Source: an uncultured Ferrovum sp. (lineage in GTDB: Bacteria > Pseudomonadota > Gammaproteobacteria > Burkholderiales > Ferrovaceae). From it: DNA of 64,000 nucleotides. Shown one piece after another: positions 52,224-62,285 of this stretch. The stretch spans positions 1 to 64,000 of the forward strand of contig CAIPTD010000058.1 in NCBI GenBank assembly GCA_903867885.1. Reading direction: 5' to 3'. Under the pieces are notes generated by a model that did no database searches, was not told where the DNA came from, and was given only the letters and a program-made list of their open reading frames with translations. Every line of letters begins with the position of its first letter. Positions within the stretch are counted from its first letter, which is position 1. Both the position numbers and the translations under genes were made by a program.

Positions 52224-53504
52224 ATGAAAGTCAAAACACCCTCAACACAACCAACGGTTGATTCTCAGGAACTCAATACAGGTCGCCGCAAGCTGATTAA
52301 GACTCTTGGTGCGGCGACTACTTTGTCTTTGATTGATCCCATGGTGCGTATGGGCGCATGGGCTGCGGGCTCTGATGCTCCAGAAAAACCCGAAGTAAAA
52401 GTGAGTTTTATTGCGCTCACTGATTGCGCATCCGTGGTGATGGCCAGTCATCTCGGTCTGGATAAAAAATATGGCGTCAAAATTGTTCCAACTAAAGAGG
52501 CTTCTTGGGCAGCCATTAGAGATAAATTGATCAATGGCGAAAATGATCTTTCTCATATTTTGTATGGCTTGGTATATGGCCTACAAATGGGGATTGGTGG
52601 CCAGCAAAAAGACATGTCTGTTCTGATGACGCTGAATCACAACGGTCAGGCTATTACGCTTTCAAAAGATCTCTTCAAGAAAGGAGTGACGGATGGAGCA
52701 AGTCTCAAAGCGCAGATTGATAAAGAAAAACGTGAATATACCTTTGCACAAACCTTCCCTACGGGAACACATGCAATGTGGCTCTATTACTGGCTAGCCA
52801 ATTATGGGATTCACCCAATGAAAGACGCCAAGATCATTACTGTTCCCCCGCCGCAAATGGTGGCCAATATGCGCAGTGGCAATATGGATGGCTACTGTGT
52901 GGGTGAACCATGGAATGCGCGGGCTATTATTGATGATATTGGTTTTACCGTCACGACTTCGCAGCAGATCTGGCAGGACCATCCTGAAAAAGTATTAGGG
53001 GTGACTGCAGAGTTTGCCAAGAAGTATCCCAATACTTGTAGGGCAGTGATGGCAGCAATTTTAGAAGCTGGAAAATACATTGATGCTTCTCAAGCCAACA
53101 AACATGAAACGGCTCAGATCATTTCTCCGGCTTCTTTTGTGAATGCGGATGTCAACGTGATTCAGGATCGTGTGATGGGCCACTATAACAATGGCATCGG
53201 TAAGACTTGGGAAGACACTCACCCCATGAAGTTCTATGAAGAGGGATTAGTGAACTACCCATTCCTATCCGATGGGATGTGGTTTATGACACAACACAAA
53301 CGTTGGGGCTTACTCAAAGATCATCCAGATTATTTGGGAGTAGCTAAAAAAGTGAACAACATTGCACTCTATAAAGAGGCAGCCGATCTCACAAAAACCC
53401 CTGTACCAAAGAGTGATATGCGTTCTAGTAAGTTAATGGATGGCGTGGTGTGGAACGGTTCTAATCCTGCAGCCTATGCAGACAGCTTCAAGATTAAGGC
53501 ATGA
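52224..53504 (+). CDS. nrtA: NrtA-type nitrate/nitrite substrate-binding protein
   Basis: 426-residue exported ABC-type binding protein of the NrtA/CmpA family. Signal looks Tat-like (GRRKLIKTLGAATTLSLIDPMVRMGAWAAG). Family blocks are KVSFIALTDCASVVMASHLGLDKKYG, PTGTHAMWLYYWLANYGI and ITVPPPQMVANMRSGNMDGYCVGEPWNA. No nrtB or nrtC follows it; the nearest permease and ATPase lie at 61.4-63.1 kb on the other strand. It could also act as a nitrate-sensing protein. ATGA overlap with nirB. Confidence 0.88.
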   Translation: MKVKTPSTQPTVDSQELNTGRRKLIKTLGAATTLSLIDPMVRMGAWAAGSDAPEKPEVKVSFIALTDCASVVMASHLGLDKKYGVKIVPTKEASWAAIRDKLINGENDLSHILYGLVYGLQMGIGGQQKDMSVLMTLNHNGQAITLSKDLFKKGVTDGASLKAQIDKEKREYTFAQTFPTGTHAMWLYYWLANYGIHPMKDAKIITVPPPQMVANMRSGNMDGYCVGEPWNARAIIDDIGFTVTTSQQIWQDHPEKVLGVTAEFAKKYPNTCRAVMAAILEAGKYIDASQANKHETAQIISPASFVNADVNVIQDRVMGHYNNGIGKTWEDTHPMKFYEEGLVNYPFLSDGMWFMTQHKRWGLLKDHPDYLGVAKKVNNIALYKEAADLTKTPVPKSDMRSSKLMDGVVWNGSNPAAYADSFKIKA

Positions 53505-55951
53505 AAAAACAAAAACTGGTGATGATTGGAAATGGGATGGCTGGTGTTCGGACCATCGAAGAGTTGCTCAAACTTAACTCAGATTTATATGACATCTCTA
53601 TATTTGGTTCTGAGCCCCATCCCAATTACAACCGTATTTTGCTATCACCTGTATTGGCGGGTGAGCAGACTTTAGAGCAAATTGTGCTCAATGATTTAGA
53701 GTGGTACGAATCCAATGGCATTCAGTTGCACACGGGTAAAAAAATCACTCAGATCAATCGTAAAGAACGAACCGTCACCGCTGAAGATGGAACGTCCGAA
53801 ACGTATGATCGTTTGCTCCTTGCTACGGGTTCATTGCCTTTTATTCTGCCTGTGCCAGGAAATGATTTACCTGGAGTCATGGCTTATCGCGATATCAAAG
53901 ACACCCTGGAAATGATTGATGTGTCCACACGATATAAAAATGCGGTAGTGATTGGTGGAGGGCTATTGGGTTTAGAAGCCGCAAATGGGCTGGCACTCAG
54001 AGGCATGAGTGTGACCGTGGTGCATCTGGCCGAATGGCTGATGGAAAAGCAGCTTGATAAAACTGCAGCAGATCTCTTGCGCAAATCTTTAGAGTCAAAA
54101 GGCTTAAAGTTTTTACTGAACACAGCCACTGAGGCACTGACCCCAAATGCTTCAGGAGATCGAGTCGGTCATATCCGTTTTAAAGGTGGACTTGAAATCC
54201 CTGCTGATTTGGTCGTTATGGCGGCAGGTATTAAGCCCAATACAGCGCTTGCAGAATCCGCAGGCTTACATTGCAATCGTGGCATAGTTGTCAATGACAC
54301 CATGCAAACCTTTGATCCTAGGGTGTATGCCGTTGGTGAATGCGTGAGTCATCGCGGAACCACCTATGGCTTGGTTGCCCCTCTCTTTGAGCAAGCCAAA
54401 GTTTGTGCCAATCATCTTGCAGAGTATGGCATTGGGCTATACATGGGCTCAGTGACTTCCACCAAGTTAAAGGTGACTGGGGTTGATCTTTTTTCTGCCG
54501 GTAATTTTATGGGTGGAGAAGGCACCGAAGAAATTACCCTGACTGACTCGATAGGTGGTGTCTATAAAAAGTTGGTCTTAAAAGATGATCGTCTTGTTGG
54601 GGCCTGCATGTTTGGTGATACCGCAGAGAGCACTTGGTATTTCAAACTCATGCGCGATATGCAAAATGTGGCTGAGATGCGCGACACCTTAATGTTTGGA
54701 GAATCGAATATTGGTGATGTAGGTCATCAAGGCCACAACAAAGTAGCGGGCATGACCGATGAAGATGAGGTGTGCGGTTGTAACGGAGTGACCAAGGGAG
54801 CGATTGTAAAAGCTATTCGTGACCAAGGGCTGTTCACTTTAGATGAAGTGAAGAAATGTACGAAGGCCAGTAGCTCTTGTGGCTCATGTACCGGCTTGGT
54901 GGAACAAGTGCTGATGAATGTTCTTGGTACCGACTATTCGGCGACACCCAGAAAGAAATTCATATGTGGATGCGTGGATCTCTCGCACGATGAGATTCGA
55001 CAAGGCATTCGTAAAGAGCATCTGATCTCACAAGAAGCGGTTCGCAGCCAACTAGGCTGGCGAACCCCCAATGGCTGCGCCACCTGCCGCCCTGCGATCA
55101 ACTACTATTTGATTTCCACTTGGCCCCATGAGGCTAAAGATGATCCGCAATCGCGTTTCATCAATGAGCGGGCCCATGCCAATATTCAAAAGGATGGCAC
55201 CTACTCAGTTGTTCCAAGAATGTTTGGCGGCTTAACCACACCTGCTGAACTCAGGAGAATTGCAGATGTAGCAGAAAAATACAAAGTCCCAACGGTAAAA
55301 GTAACCGGTGGACAGCGTATCGATTTATTGGGCATTAAGAAAGATGACTTGCCTGCTGTGTGGAAAGAACTTGATATGCCCTCTGGTCATGCGTATGGAA
55401 AATCCATTCGTACTGTTAAAACCTGTGTGGGTGATGAACATTGCCGTTTTGGAACTCAATCCTCAATGAGGATGGGGGTTGAGTTAGAGCGCATGTTGTT
55501 TGGCATGTATTCGCCCCATAAGGTGAAGCTCGCTGTATCGGGTTGCCCTAGAAACTGCGCTGAAGCCGGCATCAAGGATGTAGGTATTATCGGGGTTGAA
55601 TCAGGCTGGGAACTGTATATCGGTGGCAATGGCGGAATCAAAACCGAGGTGGCAGAGTTTCTATGCAAAGTAAAAACCGATGAAGAGGTGCGTGAATACT
55701 CAGGTGCTTTTCTGCAGCTATATCGTGAAGAGGCTTGGTATCTTGACCGCACCGTGCATTATCTTCAGCGCGTGGGAATGGATTACATCAAGCAAAAAAT
55801 TGTGGACGATGCAGAAAGCCGCAAAGCACTTTACGAGCGTCTAGTCTTTGATTTGAAAGATGCACCTGATCCATGGAAAGACTTTGAACGTGCAGGCGTA
55901 GATGTGCGTCAATTTAAAACCATCCCGATCATTGAGGTGGAAAGTGTCTGA
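53501..55951 (+). CDS. nirB: NAD(P)H-dependent assimilatory nitrite reductase, large subunit
   Basis: 816-residue cytoplasmic siroheme enzyme that turns nitrite into ammonium. FAD/NAD domain at 1-300 (GNGMAGVRTIEELL, VVIGGGLLGLEAANGL), BFD-like [2Fe-2S] segment (about 425-465, CGCNG and CGSC), a second related segment around 490-535 (CGCVD, CATC), then ferredoxin-like and siroheme domain with TCVGDEHCRFG and SGCPRNCAEAG supplying four cysteines. Complete in length. Confidence 0.95.
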   Translation: MKKQKLVMIGNGMAGVRTIEELLKLNSDLYDISIFGSEPHPNYNRILLSPVLAGEQTLEQIVLNDLEWYESNGIQLHTGKKITQINRKERTVTAEDGTSETYDRLLLATGSLPFILPVPGNDLPGVMAYRDIKDTLEMIDVSTRYKNAVVIGGGLLGLEAANGLALRGMSVTVVHLAEWLMEKQLDKTAADLLRKSLESKGLKFLLNTATEALTPNASGDRVGHIRFKGGLEIPADLVVMAAGIKPNTALAESAGLHCNRGIVVNDTMQTFDPRVYAVGECVSHRGTTYGLVAPLFEQAKVCANHLAEYGIGLYMGSVTSTKLKVTGVDLFSAGNFMGGEGTEEITLTDSIGGVYKKLVLKDDRLVGACMFGDTAESTWYFKLMRDMQNVAEMRDTLMFGESNIGDVGHQGHNKVAGMTDEDEVCGCNGVTKGAIVKAIRDQGLFTLDEVKKCTKASSSCGSCTGLVEQVLMNVLGTDYSATPRKKFICGCVDLSHDEIRQGIRKEHLISQEAVRSQLGWRTPNGCATCRPAINYYLISTWPHEAKDDPQSRFINERAHANIQKDGTYSVVPRMFGGLTTPAELRRIADVAEKYKVPTVKVTGGQRIDLLGIKKDDLPAVWKELDMPSGHAYGKSIRTVKTCVGDEHCRFGTQSSMRMGVELERMLFGMYSPHKVKLAVSGCPRNCAEAGIKDVGIIGVESGWELYIGGNGGIKTEVAEFLCKVKTDEEVREYSGAFLQLYREEAWYLDRTVHYLQRVGMDYIKQKIVDDAESRKALYERLVFDLKDAPDPWKDFERAGVDVRQFKTIPIIEVESV

Positions 55952-56288
55952 ACTCACGTCACAGAAAAAATGGATTCAGGTTGCGGCGATAGAGGACATT
56001 CCTATTTTAGGTGCGCGCGTGATCCAGGCCAAAGAAACCCGTATTGCAATTTTTAGAAATACAGAAAACGAAGTGTTTGCCTTAGAAGATCGCTGCCCAC
56101 ACAAGGGTGGCCCTTTGTCTCAAGGGATTGTTCATGGAACAACCGTAACCTGTCCTTTACACGCTTGGAATATCAATCTGGATAAAGGTTGTGCCTTAGA
56201 GCCGGATGAGGGTTGCGTGAAAACGTATGAGTTAAAAGTAGAAGCCAGTTTAATTTGGTTGAATAGTGATTGCCTCAGTGAGTTTTAG
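55944..56288 (+). CDS. nirD: nitrite reductase small subunit NirD
   Basis: 114-residue Rieske-fold partner of NirB. Here the iron-sulfur ligands appear intact: CPHKGGP and CPLHAWN. GTG at 55944 overlaps the nirB stop by 8 bases with GGTGGA upstream; an upstream in-frame GTG would only add out-of-family residues. Confidence 0.92.
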   Translation: MSELTSQKKWIQVAAIEDIPILGARVIQAKETRIAIFRNTENEVFALEDRCPHKGGPLSQGIVHGTTVTCPLHAWNINLDKGCALEPDEGCVKTYELKVEASLIWLNSDCLSEF

Positions 56289-56330
56289 GCGTGTGATCGT
56301 GTTTTTCTAAATTAAATTTGGCACACTATT

Positions 56331-59207
56331 TTGTCTGATCAAAGTCCTATCATTCACCATACCAAAAGCACTTGCTGCTATTGCGGGGTAGGCTGCGGGG
56401 TAATCATAGAGACTACTCAGAATGACACCTCTGAGAATATGAGTGGCCTAGCTGTCGTTACTGGTGTTCGCGGTGACCCAGATCATCCGGCAAATTTCGG
56501 AAGGCTATGCAGCAAAGGGTCTACCTTGCATCTCACTGCAAGTTCAGCATTGCAGGAACAAGCGCGTCTGGGTGCTCCTGCTATTCGCCCTTCACGTGGG
56601 GATGTGCCCAATGCTATTACATGGACCGAAGCGATCCAGACCGTTGCTGCAAAGTTTGCCGAAACGATTCAACAACATGGTCCTGACTCAGTAGCGATTT
56701 ATGTATCGGGCCAAATCCTGACTGAGGATTACTACATCTTTAATAAGCTGATGAAAGGATTAATTGGTTCGAACAATATCGATACCAATTCTCGTCTTTG
56801 CATGTCGAGCGCAGTAGCGGGTTACAAGCAAACCTTGGGATCAGATGCACCCCCGTGCTCTTATGAAGACCTTGATCACGCCAGTACCCTTTTCATCAGC
56901 GGTTCAAACACTGCCTTTGCTCATCCTATTTTATATCGCCGACTAGAAGACGCGCGTAAGGCGAACCCGGATATAAAAGTCATCGTGGTTGATCCTCGAA
57001 AAACGGATACCGCTAAAGATGCAGATCTTTTTTTGCAAATTCAACCGGGAACCGATATCGCTCTTTATCATGGCATGCTGCATATCATGCTGTGGGAAAA
57101 ATGGATAAATGAACACTACATCACGCAATACACCTCTGGTTTTGAAGCGCTCAAAGATTTAGTCAGAGACTTCACCCCAAAATCAGTGAGTGGTATTTGT
57201 GGGATAGACGAAAAAGACTTATACCAAGCAGCTGAATGGTTTGCGTGTTCGCCTGCAACCTTATCTTTATATTGCCAAGGACTGAATCAATCTTCTTCTG
57301 GCACAGCTAAGAATGCGGCTTTAATCAATCTGCACTTGGCCACGGCACAAATTGGCAAACCAGGGGCCGGACCTTTTTCGCTTACGGGTCAACCTAATGC
57401 AATGGGTGGCCGGGAAGTAGGGGGATTATCCAATTTACTTTCTGCACATCGAGACATGGCTAACCCCAGTCATCGCACTGAAGTGGCTGAGCTTTGGGGT
57501 GTGCGTTCCGTGCCTGATCAGCCGGGTCTCAGCGCCATTCCGATGTTTGAGGCATTACGATCCGGAAAACTCAAAGCGATTTGGATTGTATGTACCAATC
57601 CTGCTCAGTCTATGCCCGATCTGCATACCGTGCATGAAGGCTTGAGAAATGCAGAGTTTGTGGTGGTGCAAGAGGCCTATGCGCATACCGCCACTACCCA
57701 ATTTGCTGATGTGTTGCTACCCGCAACAACCTGGGCAGAAAAAGTAGGAACCGTGACGAATTCAGAGCGCAGGATTTCCAAGGTAAATCCTGCGATCGCA
57801 CCTTTTAAATCAGCTAAACATGATTGGCAAATTGCGCTTGAAATAGGTCGAGCCCTCGAGGCTTTGTTGCCCAATAATAAAAAAGAAGGGACCACCACTT
57901 TATTTCCTTATCACACTTCTGAAGATATTTTTAATGAGCATCGTGCCAGTACCCAAGGCCGTGATCTAGATATTACCGCGCTCACTTATAAGATTTTAGA
58001 AACACAGGGGCCGCAGCAATGGCCTATGCCAAGTGGCCATCTCAGCGGAAAAAAACGTTTATACGAAGACGGTATATTTCCCACCAAAGATACAAAAGCA
58101 CGTTTTGTTGCTGCGGAATATAGAGCAACCGCTGAAGCGGTGAATGCACGCTATCCCTTTGCTTTAAATACCGGTCGGCTCAGAGATCAGTGGCATGGCA
58201 TGAGTAGAACAGGAACGATTGGCACTTTGTTCGGACATGAGCCTGAGCCCTGTATCGAGATTTCTCCCAAAGATTCGGGCAGAATGAATCTCAAGAATGG
58301 TGATCTTGTTCAAGTGAGTAACCACAGAGGCAGTGAAATTTTTCCTGTTAAAATTTCGAATAGCATAGGCACGTCACAAGCTTTTATAGCAATGCATTGG
58401 GGGTCAGAGTTTATTTCTGGAAGCGGACAAGAAAATCCAGGTAGGGGAGTGAATAGCCTCACTTGTAATATCACTGATCCAGATTCGGCGCAGCCTGAAC
58501 TTAAACATGCAGCAGTGAAAATACAAGCAGTACATCTTCCTTGGAGGGCGGTTGCATTTGGTTTGTTTTCTAAGTCTGAAGCCTTTGCTGTTCAGGCCAG
58601 TTTACGCAGTGCATTGAAGAGTTTTGATTCTGCGCACTGTGTGTTGTTTGGCCGTGAACAAGATAGCGAAATGATTGGGGTTTCATTTAAAGCTGCCCAT
58701 CATGCTGATCCTCAGGAGGACGTTTCAAGTAACGGGGCCACAGCACTGCAGCAACTCATGGAAAAGTTTCAATTAGATGAGCAGTCTTCATCAAATGTTT
58801 TGCGCTATCGAGATTCTAAAAAAGGAATTACACGGTTTGTCCGCGCTGAAGACAAGGTGATGTCTGCATTGCTAACAGGGTCAGAAGATAGCCTTGCAAG
58901 CACGGCTTGGTTGAGAGCGTTTTTAGAGCAAGGGATCGATGTAAAAAGTTTGGGGCAGTCATTATTGTTGCCAGTGAGTGAGGCTCCGATAGCTTTAAAA
59001 AAGAAGAGCCGCGCGATCTGTAATTGCTTTAATGTTTCTGAAGACACAATACAACAATGCCTTTCTAAAATGCAGACTACGAGTAATACGGATGAGGCCA
59101 TGACCTTTCTTCAAAACGAAACGCTATGTGGTACAAATTGTGGTTCCTGCAAACCAGAGGTCAAGCAACTGATCACGCTTTATTTGAAGTCTTTGGCGCT
59201 TGCTTAA
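56331..59207 (+). CDS. nasA: assimilatory nitrate reductase catalytic subunit
   Basis: 958-residue bis-MGD molybdoenzyme that reduces nitrate to nitrite in the cytoplasm. N-terminal [4Fe-4S] cysteines 15/18/22 in CCYCGVGCG and Cys60 in RLCSKGS. The molybdenum Cys lies in TNSRLCMSSAVAGYK. The C-terminus has a BFD-like [2Fe-2S] domain with ICNCFN and CGTNCGSC, as in NasA forms that receive electrons from NAD(P)H via a partner or ferredoxin. TTG start, no strong ribosome binding site seen. ybiB follows 6 bases after the stop. Confidence 0.94.
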   Translation: MSDQSPIIHHTKSTCCYCGVGCGVIIETTQNDTSENMSGLAVVTGVRGDPDHPANFGRLCSKGSTLHLTASSALQEQARLGAPAIRPSRGDVPNAITWTEAIQTVAAKFAETIQQHGPDSVAIYVSGQILTEDYYIFNKLMKGLIGSNNIDTNSRLCMSSAVAGYKQTLGSDAPPCSYEDLDHASTLFISGSNTAFAHPILYRRLEDARKANPDIKVIVVDPRKTDTAKDADLFLQIQPGTDIALYHGMLHIMLWEKWINEHYITQYTSGFEALKDLVRDFTPKSVSGICGIDEKDLYQAAEWFACSPATLSLYCQGLNQSSSGTAKNAALINLHLATAQIGKPGAGPFSLTGQPNAMGGREVGGLSNLLSAHRDMANPSHRTEVAELWGVRSVPDQPGLSAIPMFEALRSGKLKAIWIVCTNPAQSMPDLHTVHEGLRNAEFVVVQEAYAHTATTQFADVLLPATTWAEKVGTVTNSERRISKVNPAIAPFKSAKHDWQIALEIGRALEALLPNNKKEGTTTLFPYHTSEDIFNEHRASTQGRDLDITALTYKILETQGPQQWPMPSGHLSGKKRLYEDGIFPTKDTKARFVAAEYRATAEAVNARYPFALNTGRLRDQWHGMSRTGTIGTLFGHEPEPCIEISPKDSGRMNLKNGDLVQVSNHRGSEIFPVKISNSIGTSQAFIAMHWGSEFISGSGQENPGRGVNSLTCNITDPDSAQPELKHAAVKIQAVHLPWRAVAFGLFSKSEAFAVQASLRSALKSFDSAHCVLFGREQDSEMIGVSFKAAHHADPQEDVSSNGATALQQLMEKFQLDEQSSSNVLRYRDSKKGITRFVRAEDKVMSALLTGSEDSLASTAWLRAFLEQGIDVKSLGQSLLLPVSEAPIALKKKSRAICNCFNVSEDTIQQCLSKMQTTSNTDEAMTFLQNETLCGTNCGSCKPEVKQLITLYLKSLALA

Positions 59208-59213
59208 TTCCTG

Positions 59214-60113
59214 ATGCGTACCAGCGCTTTTCTGAAAGTGATAGGTCGTGGTACCAAAGGTGCCGGTGACCTAGATCGTGACCAAGCCAAAGTTCTCTTC
59301 TCGTATATTCTCAATGGGGATGTGAGCGATCTTGAGCTAGGAGCGTTTTGCCTTGCCATGCGATTCAAAGGCGAGTCGGTGTCTGAACTGATGGGTTTTA
59401 TGGATGCGCTGGAACCCCATATCACTCAATTGGATACAGGGAAACGCCCAACGATCATTTTGCCTAGTTATAACGGCGCTCGAAAGCAGGCAAATTTGAC
59501 CCCTTTGCTGGCAGGCTTGTTAGCACAACAGGGATGGACGGTAATCGTTCAAGGCATTCAAATAGACCCGAGTAGGATCACGAGCCATGCCATTTTTGAG
59601 TCACTCTCATGGCCGATTCTGGAGGCTCCCTCAGACCTTGCACGCAGCCTTAAAAGGCAGTTACCTATTTTTTGCCCAACAACAATCATTTCTCCACAAC
59701 TACAACAACTCTTAGATGTGCGTCATCAACTGGGTTTGAGAAATTCAGGGCATGTGCTTGCTAAGCTTCTTAATCCAGTGGGTAATACAGCATGGTGTAT
59801 TTCTAATTACACCCATCCTGACTATTCTGAAAAGCTGAAAAGTTATTTTCAAGCCAGAGGCGTCAACGCCATACTCATGAGGGGTAACGAAGGCGAGCCC
59901 ACCGCTGCATTGCAAAGACTACCGGAGATGCGGTTTTTATGTGCCGATCAAAGCGAGCACACGAGCGCCGAAGAACGATTTGCAGAGGCCAACCCGTTTG
60001 AAGGGATGGATGCCATTTCTACCGCGCACACCACTGCAGACATTCTGGCAGGCAGAATACCTTGCCCGCAGTCACTTTCTCGCCAAGCCATTCAAATTTC
60101 CCAAATTCTTTAA
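59214..60113 (+). CDS. ybiB: YbiB/TrpD2-type DNA-binding protein
   Basis: 299-residue homologue of anthranilate phosphoribosyltransferase. The family-like blocks are DLDRDQAKVLFSYILNGDVSDLELGAFCLAMRFKGES and LRNSGHVLAKLLNPV. The TrpD-type phosphate-binding glycine motif is not visible, as in YbiB, which binds DNA instead. Often the last gene after nasA in betaproteobacteria; its role in nitrate assimilation is not known. Confidence 0.85.
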   Translation: MRTSAFLKVIGRGTKGAGDLDRDQAKVLFSYILNGDVSDLELGAFCLAMRFKGESVSELMGFMDALEPHITQLDTGKRPTIILPSYNGARKQANLTPLLAGLLAQQGWTVIVQGIQIDPSRITSHAIFESLSWPILEAPSDLARSLKRQLPIFCPTTIISPQLQQLLDVRHQLGLRNSGHVLAKLLNPVGNTAWCISNYTHPDYSEKLKSYFQARGVNAILMRGNEGEPTAALQRLPEMRFLCADQSEHTSAEERFAEANPFEGMDAISTAHTTADILAGRIPCPQSLSRQAIQISQIL

Positions 60114-60483
60114 TCGCTTCTTTTTTTGTGTCAAAACGACTTTGTTCCATCGCATTTGAGGTGATGTGCAGTTTATGCAAAAATATGGCTTGTCTTTGAT
60201 GCTCTGCAGCGAATGAGTAAATTAGGCGCTAGCGCAAGCAACAGGCTATAGCGATCCGACTTCAAAAAGATAAAGCAATAGTTCCTGCTTTGTGGCAGCA
60301 AGAACTTTCAAATGTCCTCAAAACGGCCTGCGTGCGTGGAATGCCTGCCCATTGCAACGCAGGATTCACAGCTCAAAGCCGCTGCAATGTCTGCTGATAT
60401 CGTTGTGTTATGAGTGCCCATGTACCGAGCCACAGAAAAAGGTCATCTGGGATGTGAATCAAACTTTAATTTTTGAGAACAAT
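60114..60483. other. 370-base gap without a recognised gene
   Basis: Region between ybiB and the DUF1348 gene. It has a T-rich stretch right after the ybiB stop without a clear stem, a palindrome GCGCTAGCGC at 60226-60235, and an inverted repeat CCTGCGT (60327-60333)/ACGCAGG (60357-60363). An open frame running through to the next gene from 60292 has no family resemblance and is ignored. No sigma-54 promoter was found. Confidence 0.5.
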
Positions 60484-60951
60484 ATGGAACAAAAACCACC
60501 GCTGCCCCCCTTTACCAAAGAAACGGCCATTCAAAAGATTCGAATGGCGGAAGATGCTTGGAATACGCGTGACCCTGAGAAGGTATCACTGGTGTACACC
60601 GAAGATACGCTTTGGAGAAATCGCGCCGAGTTTCCTAAAGGGCGCGAGCAAGTGAAGGAATTTCTTAAGCGTAAGTGGGCCAAGGAATTGGAATACCGGT
60701 TAATCAAAGAATTGTGGGCCTTCACGGAACATCGCATTGCGGTGCGTTTTGCTTACGAGTGCCATGATGATTCAGGTAATTGGACACGCAGCTTTGGTAA
60801 TGAAAACTGGGAATTCAATGAAAACGGTTTCATGATGAGGAGATTCGCCAGCATCAACGATCTCCCCATCAAAGAATCTGACCGCCAGTTTTTTTGGCCA
60901 CTAGGCCGTCGCCCTGACGACCATCCAGACTTGAGTAGCTTCGGATTTTAG
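60484..60951 (+). CDS. DUF1348 / NTF2-like protein
   Basis: 155-residue SnoaL/NTF2-like fold. Family pattern [40 protein letters not shown]...[16 protein letters not shown] is nearly complete, with an ending [16 protein letters not shown] at 60484 is chosen because it starts the family domain. Its stop overlaps the convergent cynS stop by 4 bases. No catalytic role is known for the family. Confidence 0.85.
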   Translation: MEQKPPLPPFTKETAIQKIRMAEDAWNTRDPEKVSLVYTEDTLWRNRAEFPKGREQVKEFLKRKWAKELEYRLIKELWAFTEHRIAVRFAYECHDDSGNWTRSFGNENWEFNENGFMMRRFASINDLPIKESDRQFFWPLGRRPDDHPDLSSFGF

Positions 60952-61391
60952 TAGGTTTTGTAAGGCAAAAACTTACCTGATAGAACGACATGCACTCGAT
61001 CCCCTTTGGGATCGGGTTCACGCTGGATATCCATCGAGAAATCAATTGCACTCATGATGCCATCACCAAACTCTTCATGTATGAGTTCTTTAATGGTGGT
61101 GCCATACACATTCACAATTTCATACCAACGGTAAATGAGTGGATCGGTGGGAACAGCGGAAGGTAATGACCCTTTGTAGGGAACAATCTGAAGCCAAGCC
61201 ATTTCTTCATCGGTCAGATCAAAAATCTTTCCTGCTATTTCAGCTTGCGCTTTGGTGAAGGTCATCTGTCCTAAGCAGGCTGCAGTGACCCATTCTTTTG
61301 ATTCACCAATATCTTTGGCTATCTCTGCCCACTTCATCCCTTTTTTGACTTTAGCTTGGATGATTTTGTGTGTAACGATTTGTCTGTTCAT
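60948..61391 (-). CDS. cynS: cyanate hydratase (cyanase)
   Basis: 147-residue decamer-forming enzyme that converts cyanate and bicarbonate to ammonia and CO2. Catalytic Arg88, Glu91 and Ser114 (in IYRWYEI and GIMSAIDF) all present. N-terminal helix-turn-helix-like region ([20 protein letters not shown]) is usual. Last gene of a minus-strand operon with an ABC transporter, 27 bases after the ATP-binding gene. Confidence 0.96.
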   Translation of the reverse strand: MNRQIVTHKIIQAKVKKGMKWAEIAKDIGESKEWVTAACLGQMTFTKAQAEIAGKIFDLTDEEMAWLQIVPYKGSLPSAVPTDPLIYRWYEIVNVYGTTIKELIHEEFGDGIMSAIDFSMDIQREPDPKGDRVHVVLSGKFLPYKTY

Positions 61392-61418
61392 ATTTCAACT
61401 CCGCTATGAAGCATTGAT

Positions 61419-62285
61419 TTATTGAGAAAGAGGGGTATCGATACCAGGGCGAACAATGACAGGCTTGTGGCCATCCAATACGCCGCTGGCTGATTTGGCT
61501 TGAAGGTCTTTAGATCGATTGACCAAGAAATCCACCAAATGATTCCGCATGGGATAGTAAAGGGGATCGTGATGCATCGTGGCTCTTTGTCTGTTCTTGG
61601 GCAAAGTATTGACTACGATTTCAGCAATACGCGCATTGGGCCCGTTACTCATCAACATGATTTTGTCTGAGAGAAGAATCGCTTCATCTACATCATGCGT
61701 AATCATGAAAACGGTTTGATGGGTTTCACTACAAATTTTTAAAAGTTCATCTTGAATGACTCCGCGAGTGAGCGCATCCAGAGCGCCAAAGGGTTCATCG
61801 AGTAAGAGCATTTTGGGCTCAATTGCAAAGGCACGTGCAATTCCAACGCGCTGTTTCATTCCGCCAGAGAGTTCTGAGGGTTTTTTGTTTTCGGCGTTCA
61901 CTAGCCCAACCATAGAGAGATATTTCTGAGCGTGCTCTGCGATCTTCGCCTTAGGCCAATCGGGGTACTTCGACTTGACTGCAAAACACACATTATTTAA
62001 AACCGTCATCCAAGGCATCAAAGCGTGACCTTGAAAGACTACGCCTCGATCAAGACTTGGGCCTGAAATGTGCTTGTCTAACATCACTGCGACGCCTTCC
62101 GTGGCCTCTTCTAATCCGGCAAGCACGTTAAGGATGGTGGTTTTGCCACATCCAGAATGGCCAATGATGCAAACAAACTCCCCACGATGTATTTCAAAGT
62201 CAATTCCGGCGAATACTGGGGGGCCATCAGATTTATAAGATTTACCAAGGTTTTGAACTTTGAGAAAAGCTTTTTCAGTCTGCAT
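61419..62285 (-). CDS. ABC transporter ATP-binding protein (NrtD/CynD-like)
   Basis: 288-residue ATPase of the nitrate/cyanate/taurine ABC family. Walker [10 protein letters not shown], signature [16 protein letters not shown], Walker [16 protein letters not shown] and the switch His in MITHDVDEA. Start at 62285, 11 bases inside the permease gene 3' end. Powers the NrtB-type permease. Confidence 0.92.
   Translation of the reverse strand: MQTEKAFLKVQNLGKSYKSDGPPVFAGIDFEIHRGEFVCIIGHSGCGKTTILNVLAGLEEATEGVAVMLDKHISGPSLDRGVVFQGHALMPWMTVLNNVCFAVKSKYPDWPKAKIAEHAQKYLSMVGLVNAENKKPSELSGGMKQRVGIARAFAIEPKMLLLDEPFGALDALTRGVIQDELLKICSETHQTVFMITHDVDEAILLSDKIMLMSNGPNARIAEIVVNTLPKNRQRATMHHDPLYYPMRNHLVDFLVNRSKDLQAKSASGVLDGHKPVIVRPGIDTPLSQ

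Noticed and set aside
56321-56341. sigma-54-like TGGCAC sequence just before nasA
   Set aside because: The -12 half reads TG instead of GC at the correct spacing and would overlap the start codon, so it is likely chance.
60292-60483. in-frame upstream extension of the DUF1348 gene
   Set aside because: The extra residues are Cys-rich and lack family sequence; the domain begins exactly at ATG 60484.
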